A stretch of 64,000 nt of DNA from Rhizobium sp. AC27/96 (GTDB taxonomy: Bacteria > Pseudomonadota > Alphaproteobacteria > Rhizobiales > Rhizobiaceae), in assembly GCF_001692325.1 (NCBI RefSeq), contig NZ_LXKN01000046.1, positions 366,126 through 430,125 on the forward strand, given 5' to 3'. Within the stretch, counting starts at the first letter, position 1. Every line of letters begins with the position of its first letter. This document shows positions 34,425-43,130 of this stretch, piece after piece. Made by a program: the position numbers and the translations under genes. The notes beneath the pieces were generated by a model. It saw nothing but the letters and a program-made list of their open reading frames with translations, was not told where the DNA came from and made no database searches.

Positions 34425-34886
34425 GCGCGAAAGCGGTGGCAGCCGACGCTTGACCGGTGTCGCCTTGATCATCGACGTATTCGTCTCGGCCCGCTCGGTG
34501 ATCTTGTCCAATATGCCATCAAGCTCACCCATCGAGCGCACCACCAGACGACCGATGAAACAATCATCGCCGGTGACCTTGTCGCATTCGATGAATTCCG
34601 GCGTCTCCTGAATGATGCGCTCGACGACGTGCAACTGGCCGGGCAAAGGCCGGATGCGAACGATCGCCTGCAGGGGATAGCCGATCGCCTCCGGCGCGAT
34701 ATCCACGGTGAAGGCTGAAATGACGCCGCGCTCCTCCAGCCGACGCAGCCGTTCCGCAGCGCTGGGCGATGACAGGCCGGCTACCTCCGCCAGCTCCTTC
34801 AGCGAGATCCGGGCATTGCGTGCCAGCGCTTCGAGCATTCGCTGGTCTGTCTCGTCCAGGCCAATCGCTGCATTAGGCACACCCAT
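34422..34886 (-). CDS. Lrp/AsnC-family transcriptional regulator
   Basis: A 154-residue regulator with an N-terminal HTH (LDETDQRMLEALARNARISLKELAEVAGLSSPSAAERLRRLEERG) and a C-terminal RAM ligand-binding domain (HVVERIIQETPEFIECDKVTGDDCFIGRLVV). It is divergent from an EamA-family transporter across about 110 bp, the standard arrangement for an Lrp-like regulator of an amino-acid exporter. Confidence 0.95.
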   Translation of the reverse strand: MGVPNAAIGLDETDQRMLEALARNARISLKELAEVAGLSSPSAAERLRRLEERGVISAFTVDIAPEAIGYPLQAIVRIRPLPGQLHVVERIIQETPEFIECDKVTGDDCFIGRLVVRSMGELDGILDKITERAETNTSMIKATPVKRRLPPLSR

Positions 34887-34994
34887 TTTATAACCTCATT
34901 TAATTAGGATAAAACTCCACATCACCTCATTAAATCTATATCACCGTTAGTCTCGTCGCAATATCATCTGCTCCAACATGCGGGAGCACAGGCA

Positions 34995-35909
34995 ATGAGC
35001 GAGATACGGCGCGGTTCGATGGAAATGACGGCGGCGATGCTGATTTCAGGGACGATCGGCTGGTTCGTTCTGATGTCGGGGCAGCCGGTGACCGGCGTGG
35101 TGTTCTGGCGCTGCCTCTTCGGCGCGATGACGCTTCTCGGTGTCTGCGCCGTCATGGGCTTGCTGCGCCCCGGCATGCTGACCCTCAAGACGTTCTCGAT
35201 CGCCGTTGCCGGCGGCATCGCCATCGTCCTCAACTGGCTGCTACTTTTCGCGGCCTATTCGCATGCCTCCATTTCCATTGCGACGACCGTCTACAACACG
35301 CAGCCCTTCATGCTGCTCGGGCTCGGCGCGCTGTTTCTCGGCGAGAAGATCACGCTCACCAAGCTCTTCTGGCTCGGCCTCGCCTTTGCCGGCATGGTCG
35401 TCATCGTCGAGGGTAAGCCCACGGAAACGGGCGGCGCGGGGAGCTATGCGATTGGCATCCTGCTTTCGCTCAGCGCTGCCTTCTTCTACGCACTGGCGGC
35501 CATCGCCGCGAAGTGGCTGAAGGGCACGCCGCCGCATCTCATCGCGCTCATCCAGGTCTCCACAGGCGTCCTGATGCTCGTCCCGTTCACCGATTTCTCC
35601 GCTGCTCCGCATGATGCCGGCGGATGGTCGATCCTCGTCACCATGGGCATCGTCCATACCGGCCTGATGTATGTGCTGCTCTATGGCGCCATCCAGAGGC
35701 TGCCGACGCATCTCACAGGCGCGCTGTCCTTCATCTATCCGATCGCCGCCATCATCGTCGATCGCCTCGCCTTCGGCCATGTGCTCGGCGTGGCGCAGAT
35801 CATCGGCGCCATCGTCATTCTGGGGGCGGCGGCGGGCATGAATCTCGGCTGGACGATACCCCTGCCCCGTCCTAAAAGCAGTGATCTTTCGAAGGGAACA
35901 GCCGAATGA
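34995..35909 (+). CDS. EamA/DMT-family transporter
   Basis: A 304-residue inner-membrane protein with about ten hydrophobic helices in two EamA repeats (first ending near VVIVEGKPTETG, second beginning YAIGILLSLSAAFFYALAAIAAKWL). Family members export amino acids or other metabolites. The divergent Lrp-type gene suggests amino-acid control. Its stop overlaps the next gene's start by 4 bp. Confidence 0.93.
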   Translation: MSEIRRGSMEMTAAMLISGTIGWFVLMSGQPVTGVVFWRCLFGAMTLLGVCAVMGLLRPGMLTLKTFSIAVAGGIAIVLNWLLLFAAYSHASISIATTVYNTQPFMLLGLGALFLGEKITLTKLFWLGLAFAGMVVIVEGKPTETGGAGSYAIGILLSLSAAFFYALAAIAAKWLKGTPPHLIALIQVSTGVLMLVPFTDFSAAPHDAGGWSILVTMGIVHTGLMYVLLYGAIQRLPTHLTGALSFIYPIAAIIVDRLAFGHVLGVAQIIGAIVILGAAAGMNLGWTIPLPRPKSSDLSKGTAE

Positions 35910-36208
35910 TCACCTGCTACCTGCGCTACGTCATCGATCCCTATAAGCTTGCCCAGTTCGAGCATTACGCAAAGCTCTGGATCCCGCTGGTCAACCGGCT
36001 TGGCGGCACGCATCACGGCTATTTCATGCCGCATGAAGGCGCCAACAATATTGCGCTCGCGCTCTTCAGCTTTCCGAGCCTTACGGCCTATGAGGAGTAT
36101 CGGCTGAAAATACCCGAGGACGCAGAATCCCAGGCCGCCCTTGCCTATGGCGAGGAAACACGCTGCATCGTCAGCTATGAGCGCAGCTTCATGCGGCCGG
36201 TCTTCTAA
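35906..36208 (+). CDS. NIPSNAP-family protein
   Basis: A 100-residue ferredoxin-like protein of the NIPSNAP type (CYLRYVIDPYKLAQFEHYAKLWIPLVNRLGG, then HEGANNIALALFSFPSL). Bacterial members have no established role. Its ATG overlaps the transporter stop (ATGA), so it is translationally coupled to the EamA gene. The convergent phosphatase gene ends 2 bp away. Confidence 0.9.
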   Translation: MITCYLRYVIDPYKLAQFEHYAKLWIPLVNRLGGTHHGYFMPHEGANNIALALFSFPSLTAYEEYRLKIPEDAESQAALAYGEETRCIVSYERSFMRPVF

Positions 36209-36210
36209 GA

Positions 36211-36846
36211 TTATTTGGCTGGTTGCGGGCAGGTTTCCGGCTGGCCGTCGAGACCTTCCGCCAGCTTCTCGAAACGCGCACTCGGCTTGGCCCCATCTGC
36301 GCCGAGATGCAGGACGTATAGACTGTCGAAATCCTTGCCGTGCCACTTCGGCACCGCCTTGGCGTCGCCGCCGTTCTCGCTCATCAATTGGCGGGCGAGA
36401 TCGACGATCTGCTTGTGCTCCCACGCAACGAAGATCAGCTTGCCGGCATAATCGTGCTTTTCCAGCGCAGCCTTCAGGCCATCGATATCCTCATAGCCAA
36501 AGCTGGTATCGACAGGCAGGCCCAGCGCGATAGCGGTCGGCTCGATGGTCGCAAGCGGCCGGATGTAATCGTAGGAAACGCCGGAATCCTCCTTCCGCTT
36601 GGAAGGATCGGGGGCAAAGATCGCCGAAGGCTTGCCAAAGAGCTTCGTCAGCACCGGCGGCAAGGCGAGCGACCGGTTGAGGCCCTGGCAACTCAGTTGG
36701 CCAAGACCCGCATCCGGCTTTTCGCCGTGGCGCATGAAGACGATTGTTTGCGTGCCGGTCTCCGCCGCCGAAGCGAGCGGCACGACGCTTGCGAACGAGG
36801 CGAGTGCCAGAAGGCCGGCGGTGATAGTCTGTGAGACGTTTATCAT
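36211..36846 (-). CDS. Periplasmic histidine-phosphatase superfamily protein
   Basis: A 211-residue protein with a signal peptide (cleavage about LASA|AETG) and the histidine-acid-phosphatase motif VFMRHGEKPD, where His40 would be phosphorylated. A second His lies in FVAWEHKQI near residue 143, and Cys residues in LSCQGL and ETCPQ may form a disulfide. It probably acts on a small phosphorylated compound in the periplasm. Its start overlaps the stop of the LysE gene by one base. Confidence 0.88.
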   Translation of the reverse strand: MINVSQTITAGLLALASFASVVPLASAAETGTQTIVFMRHGEKPDAGLGQLSCQGLNRSLALPPVLTKLFGKPSAIFAPDPSKRKEDSGVSYDYIRPLATIEPTAIALGLPVDTSFGYEDIDGLKAALEKHDYAGKLIFVAWEHKQIVDLARQLMSENGGDAKAVPKWHGKDFDSLYVLHLGADGAKPSARFEKLAEGLDGQPETCPQPAK

Positions 36847-37478
36847 CAGCGTTGCGCCTCAAACGCCATTCGGACGGCAAGCCCTGCCAACACCGTACCC
36901 ATCAGCCAACGCTGCACAAGCGCGAAGGACGGGCGGCGCACGAAGAACAGCGCGACGGAGCCGGCCGTCAGCGCGAAGATGGCATTAAAGGTCAGGCTGA
37001 CGGCGATATGGACAAAGCCGAAGATAACGGATTGCGTAAACACGCTGCCGGCGGCGGGATCGATGAACTGCGGCAGCAGCGAAAGATAAAGCACTGCGAC
37101 CTTCGGGTTCAGCAGGCTGGTCACCAGCCCCATGGAGAAAAGCCGGCGCGTGCTGTCTTTCGGCAGCTCGCGCACCTGAAAAGCGGAGCGGCCGCCGGGC
37201 TTCAGCGCATTCCAGGCAAGCCAGCCGAGATAGGCCGCACCGGCCAGCCGCAGCGCATCATAAGCGAAGGGCACGGCAAGAACGAAGGCGGTGATGCCGA
37301 GCGCGGCCGACAGCATGTAGAAGACAAAGCCGCAGGCGACGCCGCCGAGTGAGATCAAGCCTGCCGCTGGCCCCTGCGAGATCGATCGCGATACCAGATA
37401 GATCATGTTCGGCCCGGGCGTCAGCACCATGCCGAGCGCAATCAGGGCAAAGGCGATCATGCTGGTGAGGTGCGGCAT
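36846..37478 (-). CDS. LysE/RhtB-family exporter
   Basis: A 210-residue inner-membrane protein with about six hydrophobic segments and the family opening FALIALGMVLTPGPNMIYLVSRSISQGP. The central LAGAAYLGWLAWNALKPG and SLLNPKVAVLYLSLLPQF motifs are typical of RhtB-type amino-acid/homoserine-lactone exporters. It reads towards the phosphatase gene with one-base overlap, so the two are co-transcribed. Confidence 0.94.
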   Translation of the reverse strand: MPHLTSMIAFALIALGMVLTPGPNMIYLVSRSISQGPAAGLISLGGVACGFVFYMLSAALGITAFVLAVPFAYDALRLAGAAYLGWLAWNALKPGGRSAFQVRELPKDSTRRLFSMGLVTSLLNPKVAVLYLSLLPQFIDPAAGSVFTQSVIFGFVHIAVSLTFNAIFALTAGSVALFFVRRPSFALVQRWLMGTVLAGLAVRMAFEAQR

Positions 37479-37501
37479 CGGGGGCTCCGGGCGGGAAGGC
37501 G

Positions 37502-38059
37502 TCAGAAAAGAATTTCGGTGGATGCGATCAGTCTGATTTCATGCGGCCCAGCATCGAAACCGTCAAGCAGCATATTGTGATGGGAGACAATCTCTTCGAA
37601 AGCCAGCTTGCCCATATCCGCCGTGGTGTGGCCATCCGAGATCAGCGAGACGTCGAAACCGAGCGAAACGGCGCGGCGTGCCGTCGTATCGACGCAGAAT
37701 TGCGTCATGCAGCCGCCGATGAAAAGACGGGTAATGCCGCGGGCACGCAGCTTCGCCTCAAGATCGGTTTCGAAGAAGGAATCGCAGCTCGTCTTGTGCA
37801 CCACGACATCGCCGGCCTCGGGTGCGATTTCCCGGCGCAGCTGCCAGCCTTCGCTGCGTTTCACCAGCCGATGGCCCGGGTTGCCGTCGTGCTGAACGAT
37901 GAAGGCCGGAATGCCGGCAGCGCGTGCCCTGTGTTTCAAGCCCGCCAGCTTGGCGACAACCGCTTCCAGCGCCGCATCGATAGCCGGTTGCCGGCCCGGA
38001 GCGCCAAGGCCGGTCAGGATGGAATTTTGAAGATCGATCAGGAGCAATGCAGAAGACAT
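37502..38059 (-). CDS. Cysteine hydrolase, isochorismatase family
   Basis: About 185 residues from the ATG at 38059 (MSSALLLIDLQ). The catalytic triad of isochorismatase-like hydrolases is visible: Asp in LLIDLQNS, Lys in VVHKTSCDSFF, and Cys in IGGCMTQFCVDTTARRA. The cis-peptide GGCMTQ region is typical. Members hydrolyse nicotinamide, N-carbamoyl compounds or isochorismate; this one has no clear specificity. Confidence 0.91.
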   Translation of the reverse strand: MSSALLLIDLQNSILTGLGAPGRQPAIDAALEAVVAKLAGLKHRARAAGIPAFIVQHDGNPGHRLVKRSEGWQLRREIAPEAGDVVVHKTSCDSFFETDLEAKLRARGITRLFIGGCMTQFCVDTTARRAVSLGFDVSLISDGHTTADMGKLAFEEIVSHHNMLLDGFDAGPHEIRLIASTEILF

Positions 38060-38188
38060 GATATCCTTGGGCAAAGCAGTTTCGACGCGCCGTTAACCCC
38101 TTGGTAATCCGTTCGCAGCGCCAGCGCAATCGCTTGAAAACGCAAAGGTGGTGCGGTAGAGCAAACACCATCTGAGGAGGAAATTGCC

Positions 38189-38806
38189 ATGACGCTTGCA
38201 TCCCTGCTCGCCTATTGCGGCGCTCTCTTCATTGCTGCGGCAATTCCCGGCCCTGGGATTACGGCGATCGTGGCGCGTGCGCTTGGCTCCGGCTTTCGCG
38301 AGACCTTTTTCATGGGCCTCGGCCTCGTGCTCGGTGACACGATCTACCTGACGGCCGTCATCCTCGGCCTTGCCTTCGTGGCGCAGACCTTCACCGAGGT
38401 GTTCATCGTCATCAAGATCGCCGGTGCGCTCTATCTCGGCTATATCGCCTGGAAACTCTGGACGGCCGGTTTGCTGGCAGCCGATATCGCGGCAAAGAAA
38501 TCCAATAGCGCCGGCATGTCTTTTCTCTCGGGCCTGCTGGTGACGCTCGGCAATCCGAAGACCATGCTCTTCTACGTCGCGCTGGTGCCGACGCTGATCG
38601 ATATCGGCAGCATCGGCCTGCGCGAATATGCGATGTTGCTGGCGGCAACCTTCGTCGTGCTGCTTGTCGTTCTCGTCCCCTATATGCTGCTTGCCTCGCG
38701 AGCCCGCACCTTCCTGAAGAAGCCGCGAGCCCTGCAGATCTTGAACCGGGTCGCGGCAAGCATCCTCGCGGGCACGGCCGCCTTCATCGCCGCCCGCGTG
38801 GCCTGA
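38189..38806 (+). CDS. LysE-family exporter
   Basis: A 205-residue membrane protein with about six hydrophobic helices, AAIPGPGITAIVARALGSGFR near the start and GLLVTLGNPKTMLFYVALVPTLID in the middle. It belongs to the same superfamily as the exporter at 36846-37478 but is clearly a different subgroup. A GGAGGAAATTGCC ribosome site precedes the ATG. Substrate unknown, probably an amino acid. Confidence 0.94.
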   Translation: MTLASLLAYCGALFIAAAIPGPGITAIVARALGSGFRETFFMGLGLVLGDTIYLTAVILGLAFVAQTFTEVFIVIKIAGALYLGYIAWKLWTAGLLAADIAAKKSNSAGMSFLSGLLVTLGNPKTMLFYVALVPTLIDIGSIGLREYAMLLAATFVVLLVVLVPYMLLASRARTFLKKPRALQILNRVAASILAGTAAFIAARVA

Positions 38807-38941
38807 AAAAATCTTCTCTGAAGAAGTCAGTTGAGAGATTCTTTTCTCACGCGCAGCAAGCGGTGAGGACGCCCGCACTCTGGTTTCCGCAAGCATTTGA
38901 TCCTATTGTCACTCCATAATTCCAATGTAGGGAGAGAACCC

Positions 38942-39910
<969 letters not shown>

Positions 39911-39938
39911 TAGAGGCTGGCTCCGTTACCACACATTC

Positions 39939-39964
39939 AAAGGGCGCCACGGCGCCCTTTGTCA
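39939..39964 (+). terminator. cysK terminator
   Basis: A self-complementary AAAGGGCG ... CGCCCTTT stem (39939-39960) with the CCACGG loop, followed by a T-rich tail, lies 28 bp after the cysK stop. Confidence 0.82.
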
Positions 39965-39969
39965 TTTTC

Positions 39970-40086
39970 TAGACCCCTTTCGCTTTTCTTCGAATCGCGA
40001 AAGCGCTCCATCTCTTTGTTTTTACTCTTTGTTTTTACGCATTTCCGGACGGAAAACCGCTGCACACTTTTCCTGGAAATGCTCTA
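39970..40086. repeat. RIME-like intergenic repeat, copy 3
   Basis: Contains the shared blocks: TTTCGCTTTTCTTCGAATCG with its complement-like arm, then ACGCATTTCCGGACGGAAAACCGCT and the end CACTTTTCCTGGAAATGCTCTA, which is the reverse complement of the start of copy 1. A 14-base duplication (CTTTGTTTTTACTCTTTGTTTTTAC) is visible inside this copy. It lies between cysK and the truncated comM. Confidence 0.72.
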
Positions 40087-40098
40087 ATCTCAGCAATG

Positions 40099-41403
40099 TC
40101 ACGCCGCCGCAGTCAACCGCTCACCCGCGATGCGATAGGAAATAGCTTCGGCAAGATGGATGCGCCCGACGGTCGGCTTGTCGTCGAGATCGGCGAGCGT
40201 CCGCGCCACCTTGAGGATGCGGTGATAGCCACGGGCCGAGAACTTCATCTTCTCCGCAGCATCCCGCAGCAATTGCAGGCCAGCGGCGTCCGGCTCGGCG
40301 ATGGTTTCGATCATCGAGGTTGAGCAGCGGGCATTGGTGAGGATGCCCTTCATGCCGGCCGTTTCGAAACGCTCGCGCTGCCGCTCCCGGGCGCGAGCGA
40401 CACGCAGTGCCACATCGGCGCTCCTTTCCGCCGCTGCCGGCCGGATAAGATCGGCGGCGGAAACGGCCGGTACGTCGATGCGGATATCGATGCGATCGAG
40501 CAGCGGGCCGGAAATGCGCCCCTGATAATCGCTGACACAACGCGGGCCTCGGGCGCAGGTATGCCCCGGCTCGCCGGCCATGCCGCATCGGCAAGGGTTC
40601 ATCGCCGCGATCAACTGGATGCCGGCGGGGTAGGAAACCCTGTGGTTCGCGCGGGCGATGACGCATTCGCCGGTTTCCAGCGGCTGGCGCAGCGCATCCA
40701 GCGCCTGCGGCGAAAACTCCGGCAGTTCGTCAAGAAATAGAATGCCGTGATGGGCAGGCGAGACCTCACCGGGCCGGGCACGCAGACCGCCACCAACGAG
40801 TGCCGCCATGGTAGCGGAGTGGTGCGGCGCACGGTAGGGCCGCCGATCGGAAAGCTTGCCGCCCGAAAGCTGGCCGGCGACCGAATGGATCATCGACACT
40901 TCGAGCAGCTCCGATGTCGATAGCGGCGGCAATATCGACGGCAGGCGCGAGGCCAGCATCGACTTGCCGGAACCGGGCGGCCCGACGAAGAGCAGATTAT
41001 GGCCGCCAGCCGCTGCCACTTCCAATGCCCGCTTGGCACTCTCTTGCCCCTTGATATCGGCAAGGTCTGGCAGGTTGGCGGCGGTGGCCCGCACTGCTGG
41101 CTCCGGGCGTGACAACACCTGCGTGCCGCGAAAATGGTTGGCAAGCGCGATCAGGCTGCGTGGTGCGAGAATATCGATTTCCTTGCCCGCCCAGGCGGCT
41201 TCCGGCCCGCTCTCGAACGGGCAAATCAGCCCCTTGCCCATGGCATTGGCCGCGATCGCAGCCGGTAGGGCGCCCGCAACGGGTGCAATCGTGCCGTCGA
41301 GATTGAGTTCGCCGATAACGGTGTAGGAGGACAGGGCGTCAGCCGGGATGGCACCCAGCGCCGCCATCAGGCCGAGCGCAATCGCAAGATCGAAATGGCT
41401 GCC
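40099..41403 (-). pseudogene. comM: comM (YifB, Mg-chelatase-like AAA+ helicase), 5' end lost to island insertion
   Basis: The remaining frame holds the central and C-terminal parts of ComM, a hexameric helicase for branch migration during DNA uptake recombination: Walker A GPPGSGKSMLASR, Walker B GILFLDELPEF, and the zinc-type cysteine cluster PCRCGMAGEPGHTCARG. Reading 5', comM homology continues in frame only to G-S-H-F-D-L (41386-41403). The residues before it (KRSCWI) no longer match the expected ...EGSHFDLP, and a stop lies near 41462. Full-length ComM has roughly 90-100 more N-terminal residues. An internal ATG at 41367 could give a 422-residue product, but function is doubtful. Confidence 0.9.
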
Positions 41404-41478
41404 TATCCAGCATGACCGTTTTGGTATTGATGCTTCAAATGACCAGTACCGCGTTTACGCACCCTTGCTCCAACGCGA

Positions 41479-41528
41479 GTATGCCCGATCCGTGGAGCGC
41501 ATGCTAACTCGGAGCGGATCGGGCATAC
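41479..41528. repeat. 14-bp perfect inverted repeat near the comM junction
   Basis: GTATGCCCGATCCG (41479-41492) and its exact reverse complement CGGATCGGGCATAC (41515-41528) flank a 22-base spacer, 75 bp inside the island end. Paired arms around a short core are the shape of tyrosine-recombinase binding sites, but a regulatory hairpin is also possible. Confidence 0.6.
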
Positions 41529-41645
41529 GGTACGACTCCACCCTATTGACTTTAGCTTCCTCACCAGGATCGCGGTAGATCACCGAGGTTCAGTTCGGGC
41601 GGCGACACTCAAGGCGAGATTCAGCGTCAATCAGGATGAGAGTCG

Positions 41646-41705
41646 GCGGCCGGGGGGTGTGACAATGGAAGGTCATAGACCGACCGGAGTTACACCCCCG
41701 GCCGC
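41646..41705. repeat. 17/18-bp near-perfect GC-rich inverted repeat
   Basis: GCGGCCGGGGGGTGTGAC (41646-41663) pairs with GTTACACCCCCGGCCGC (41689-41705), with one bulged G and one mismatch. The 25-base loop contains a smaller GGTC/GACC pair. It would form a stable hairpin in DNA or RNA. Confidence 0.55.
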
Positions 41706-42661
41706 GGCACAATGTAATGCGACTGCACTCCTTCTAAACCGCCTAGAGGTGGGCAACATCGAAGCTATGGACGTCGCCTTTGTCCGCCGCGATGAATGCT
41801 AGTCGCCGGCGGGAGGCGCCGGGCGCTGTCAGTTTCGAGCGCCATCCACACTGGCGAGGATCCGAGCGGGGTCTTTCGAAAACGTGCGTTATGTCGACGT
41901 CGCCTATCGTTGCGTGTTTCGCTCAATGAACATCGCCATGGGCACCCACGACAAATGGAGCTTCGAGCCCGACATAGGCAGCAGGCGGTTAACTGCGTCC
42001 TCCTGCATTCCGGCAATACGCATTGCCGATTGCAGCCACTCTAAGGAATGGGGTACTCCCCCTTCCGGATGATCCGCTGAGTGGTAATCCTGCGTCGGTG
42101 AAACCGCGGTGCCAAATGCGCTTCGAGGTGCGGCTTCGCGCCTTCCAACTTCAACGCCCTTAGGTAATTGAACGCGCCGCGCATCACCGATGCGAAACTC
42201 GATGAGGCATTTCGTTGAAGCTCAAAATTTCCTGCCACCCGGCCGGGAACGGAAGCGGGGTCGAACGGACTTCTGCGTTCAGGGCCTGGAGCGCTGGCGA
42301 AGTGTCCATGTATCGGCCGGTTCGAGGCGGCTTTCAGCCCCATCCAGCGGTGCTTGCTGCCAGTTAGGATTATCGCTCCCGCGACCTCGCGGCAAAATGA
42401 TTCACCCGGCGGCGTGCGACGCTATTCTTCGCGCTTTCGCTTCTGAACATTGCATCGAGGGTGACACCCCATTGGCTCGTCAATGATACTGGCAAAGCGA
42501 ATGGCCCACCCCATGGCACCCGCCGATGGAAGAAAATTCACGCCTTTGGTCATGAGAAAGTCGACGAGATACCGACGCGTTTCGGGTCCGACGGTTTCCT
42601 TGCCCACATCAAGCGTACTCGCATCGTTGGCAGTTAAAAACCGAAGCGAAATCATTTTCTC

Positions 42662-42738
42662 ATTGTTGACAAAACGCGTTGGATGAATAACAAGGCGCTC
42701 ACTGTGTGAGCATAATGCTCATGATTCGCGAAAGGATT
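42662..42738 (+). promoter_or_regulatory. Promoter/operator region of the FtsH-like module
   Basis: ATTGTTGACAA (42662-42672) contains a consensus TTGACA -35. A perfect 15-bp palindrome TGAGCATAATGCTCA lies at 42707-42721. GCGAAAGGATT (42728-42738) covers the ribosome site. Both ATTGTTGACAA and GCGAAAGGATT recur at the promoter of the XRE gene (45388-45411), which suggests that the XRE protein regulates both promoters. Confidence 0.55.
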
Positions 42739-42743
42739 TGCCG

Positions 42744-43130
42744 GTGAAGCTGCTTAGGTTTGGAGAGCCGGAAAGAAACTCCTCAATGCGGGCGATCTGC
42801 GCGCGCATCAACTCATCTGCAAATCTCACGGCGGACTTAGGCAGAATACTAGTGGATCGTACCCTTCCCATTCTTAATCCGGAGGAGGTCCCCTTGGTGG
42901 AGGAATGGAACATCGAGTCCTACATGGCGCCGATGCTAACCGGCTACTTCCGGTATCAGAAGAAAATTGATCCGCGCGGAGCGGAGTGGCTGAGTTTCAC
43001 TGCGCCGTTGGAGTTGCTGTCTGTCGAGGGAGGTGTCGCTAGGTCCATGGAGCGTTGGTACAGGCTTGGCAAACCCTCGCCGTTCGCACAGGACATGGTC
43101 CGAATCTGGGGCGAGTCCGATGGCAAGTAG
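42744..43130 (+). CDS. Small protein of unknown function, partner of the FtsH-like protease
   Basis: 128 residues from GTG 42744, chosen because AAAGGA lies 7 bp upstream. I do not recognise a domain. It is mixed helix and strand, with a hydrophobic middle (MAPMLTGYFRYQKKI) and a C-terminal SMERWYRLGKPSPFAQDMVRIWGESDG tail. The last 11 bp overlap the start of the AAA+/M41 gene, so the two are translationally coupled and the product is a likely adaptor, substrate or sensor for that protease. Confidence 0.7.
   Translation: MKLLRFGEPERNSSMRAICARINSSANLTADLGRILVDRTLPILNPEEVPLVEEWNIESYMAPMLTGYFRYQKKIDPRGAEWLSFTAPLELLSVEGGVARSMERWYRLGKPSPFAQDMVRIWGESDGK

Larger units (their letters stand above)
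41404..42661. other. Gene-free left end of the island
   Basis: About 1.26 kb without a convincing gene: open frames are short, overlap on both strands and show no codon bias. It holds two inverted repeats (listed separately). Recombination sites, decayed genes or an untranslated RNA are all possible. I found no tRNA-like or transposase remnant. Confidence 0.6.

Noticed and set aside
42422..42655. A 77-codon minus-strand frame in the island end
   Set aside because: It has no recognisable domain, no ribosome site and lies in a region of overlapping short frames, so I did not annotate it.
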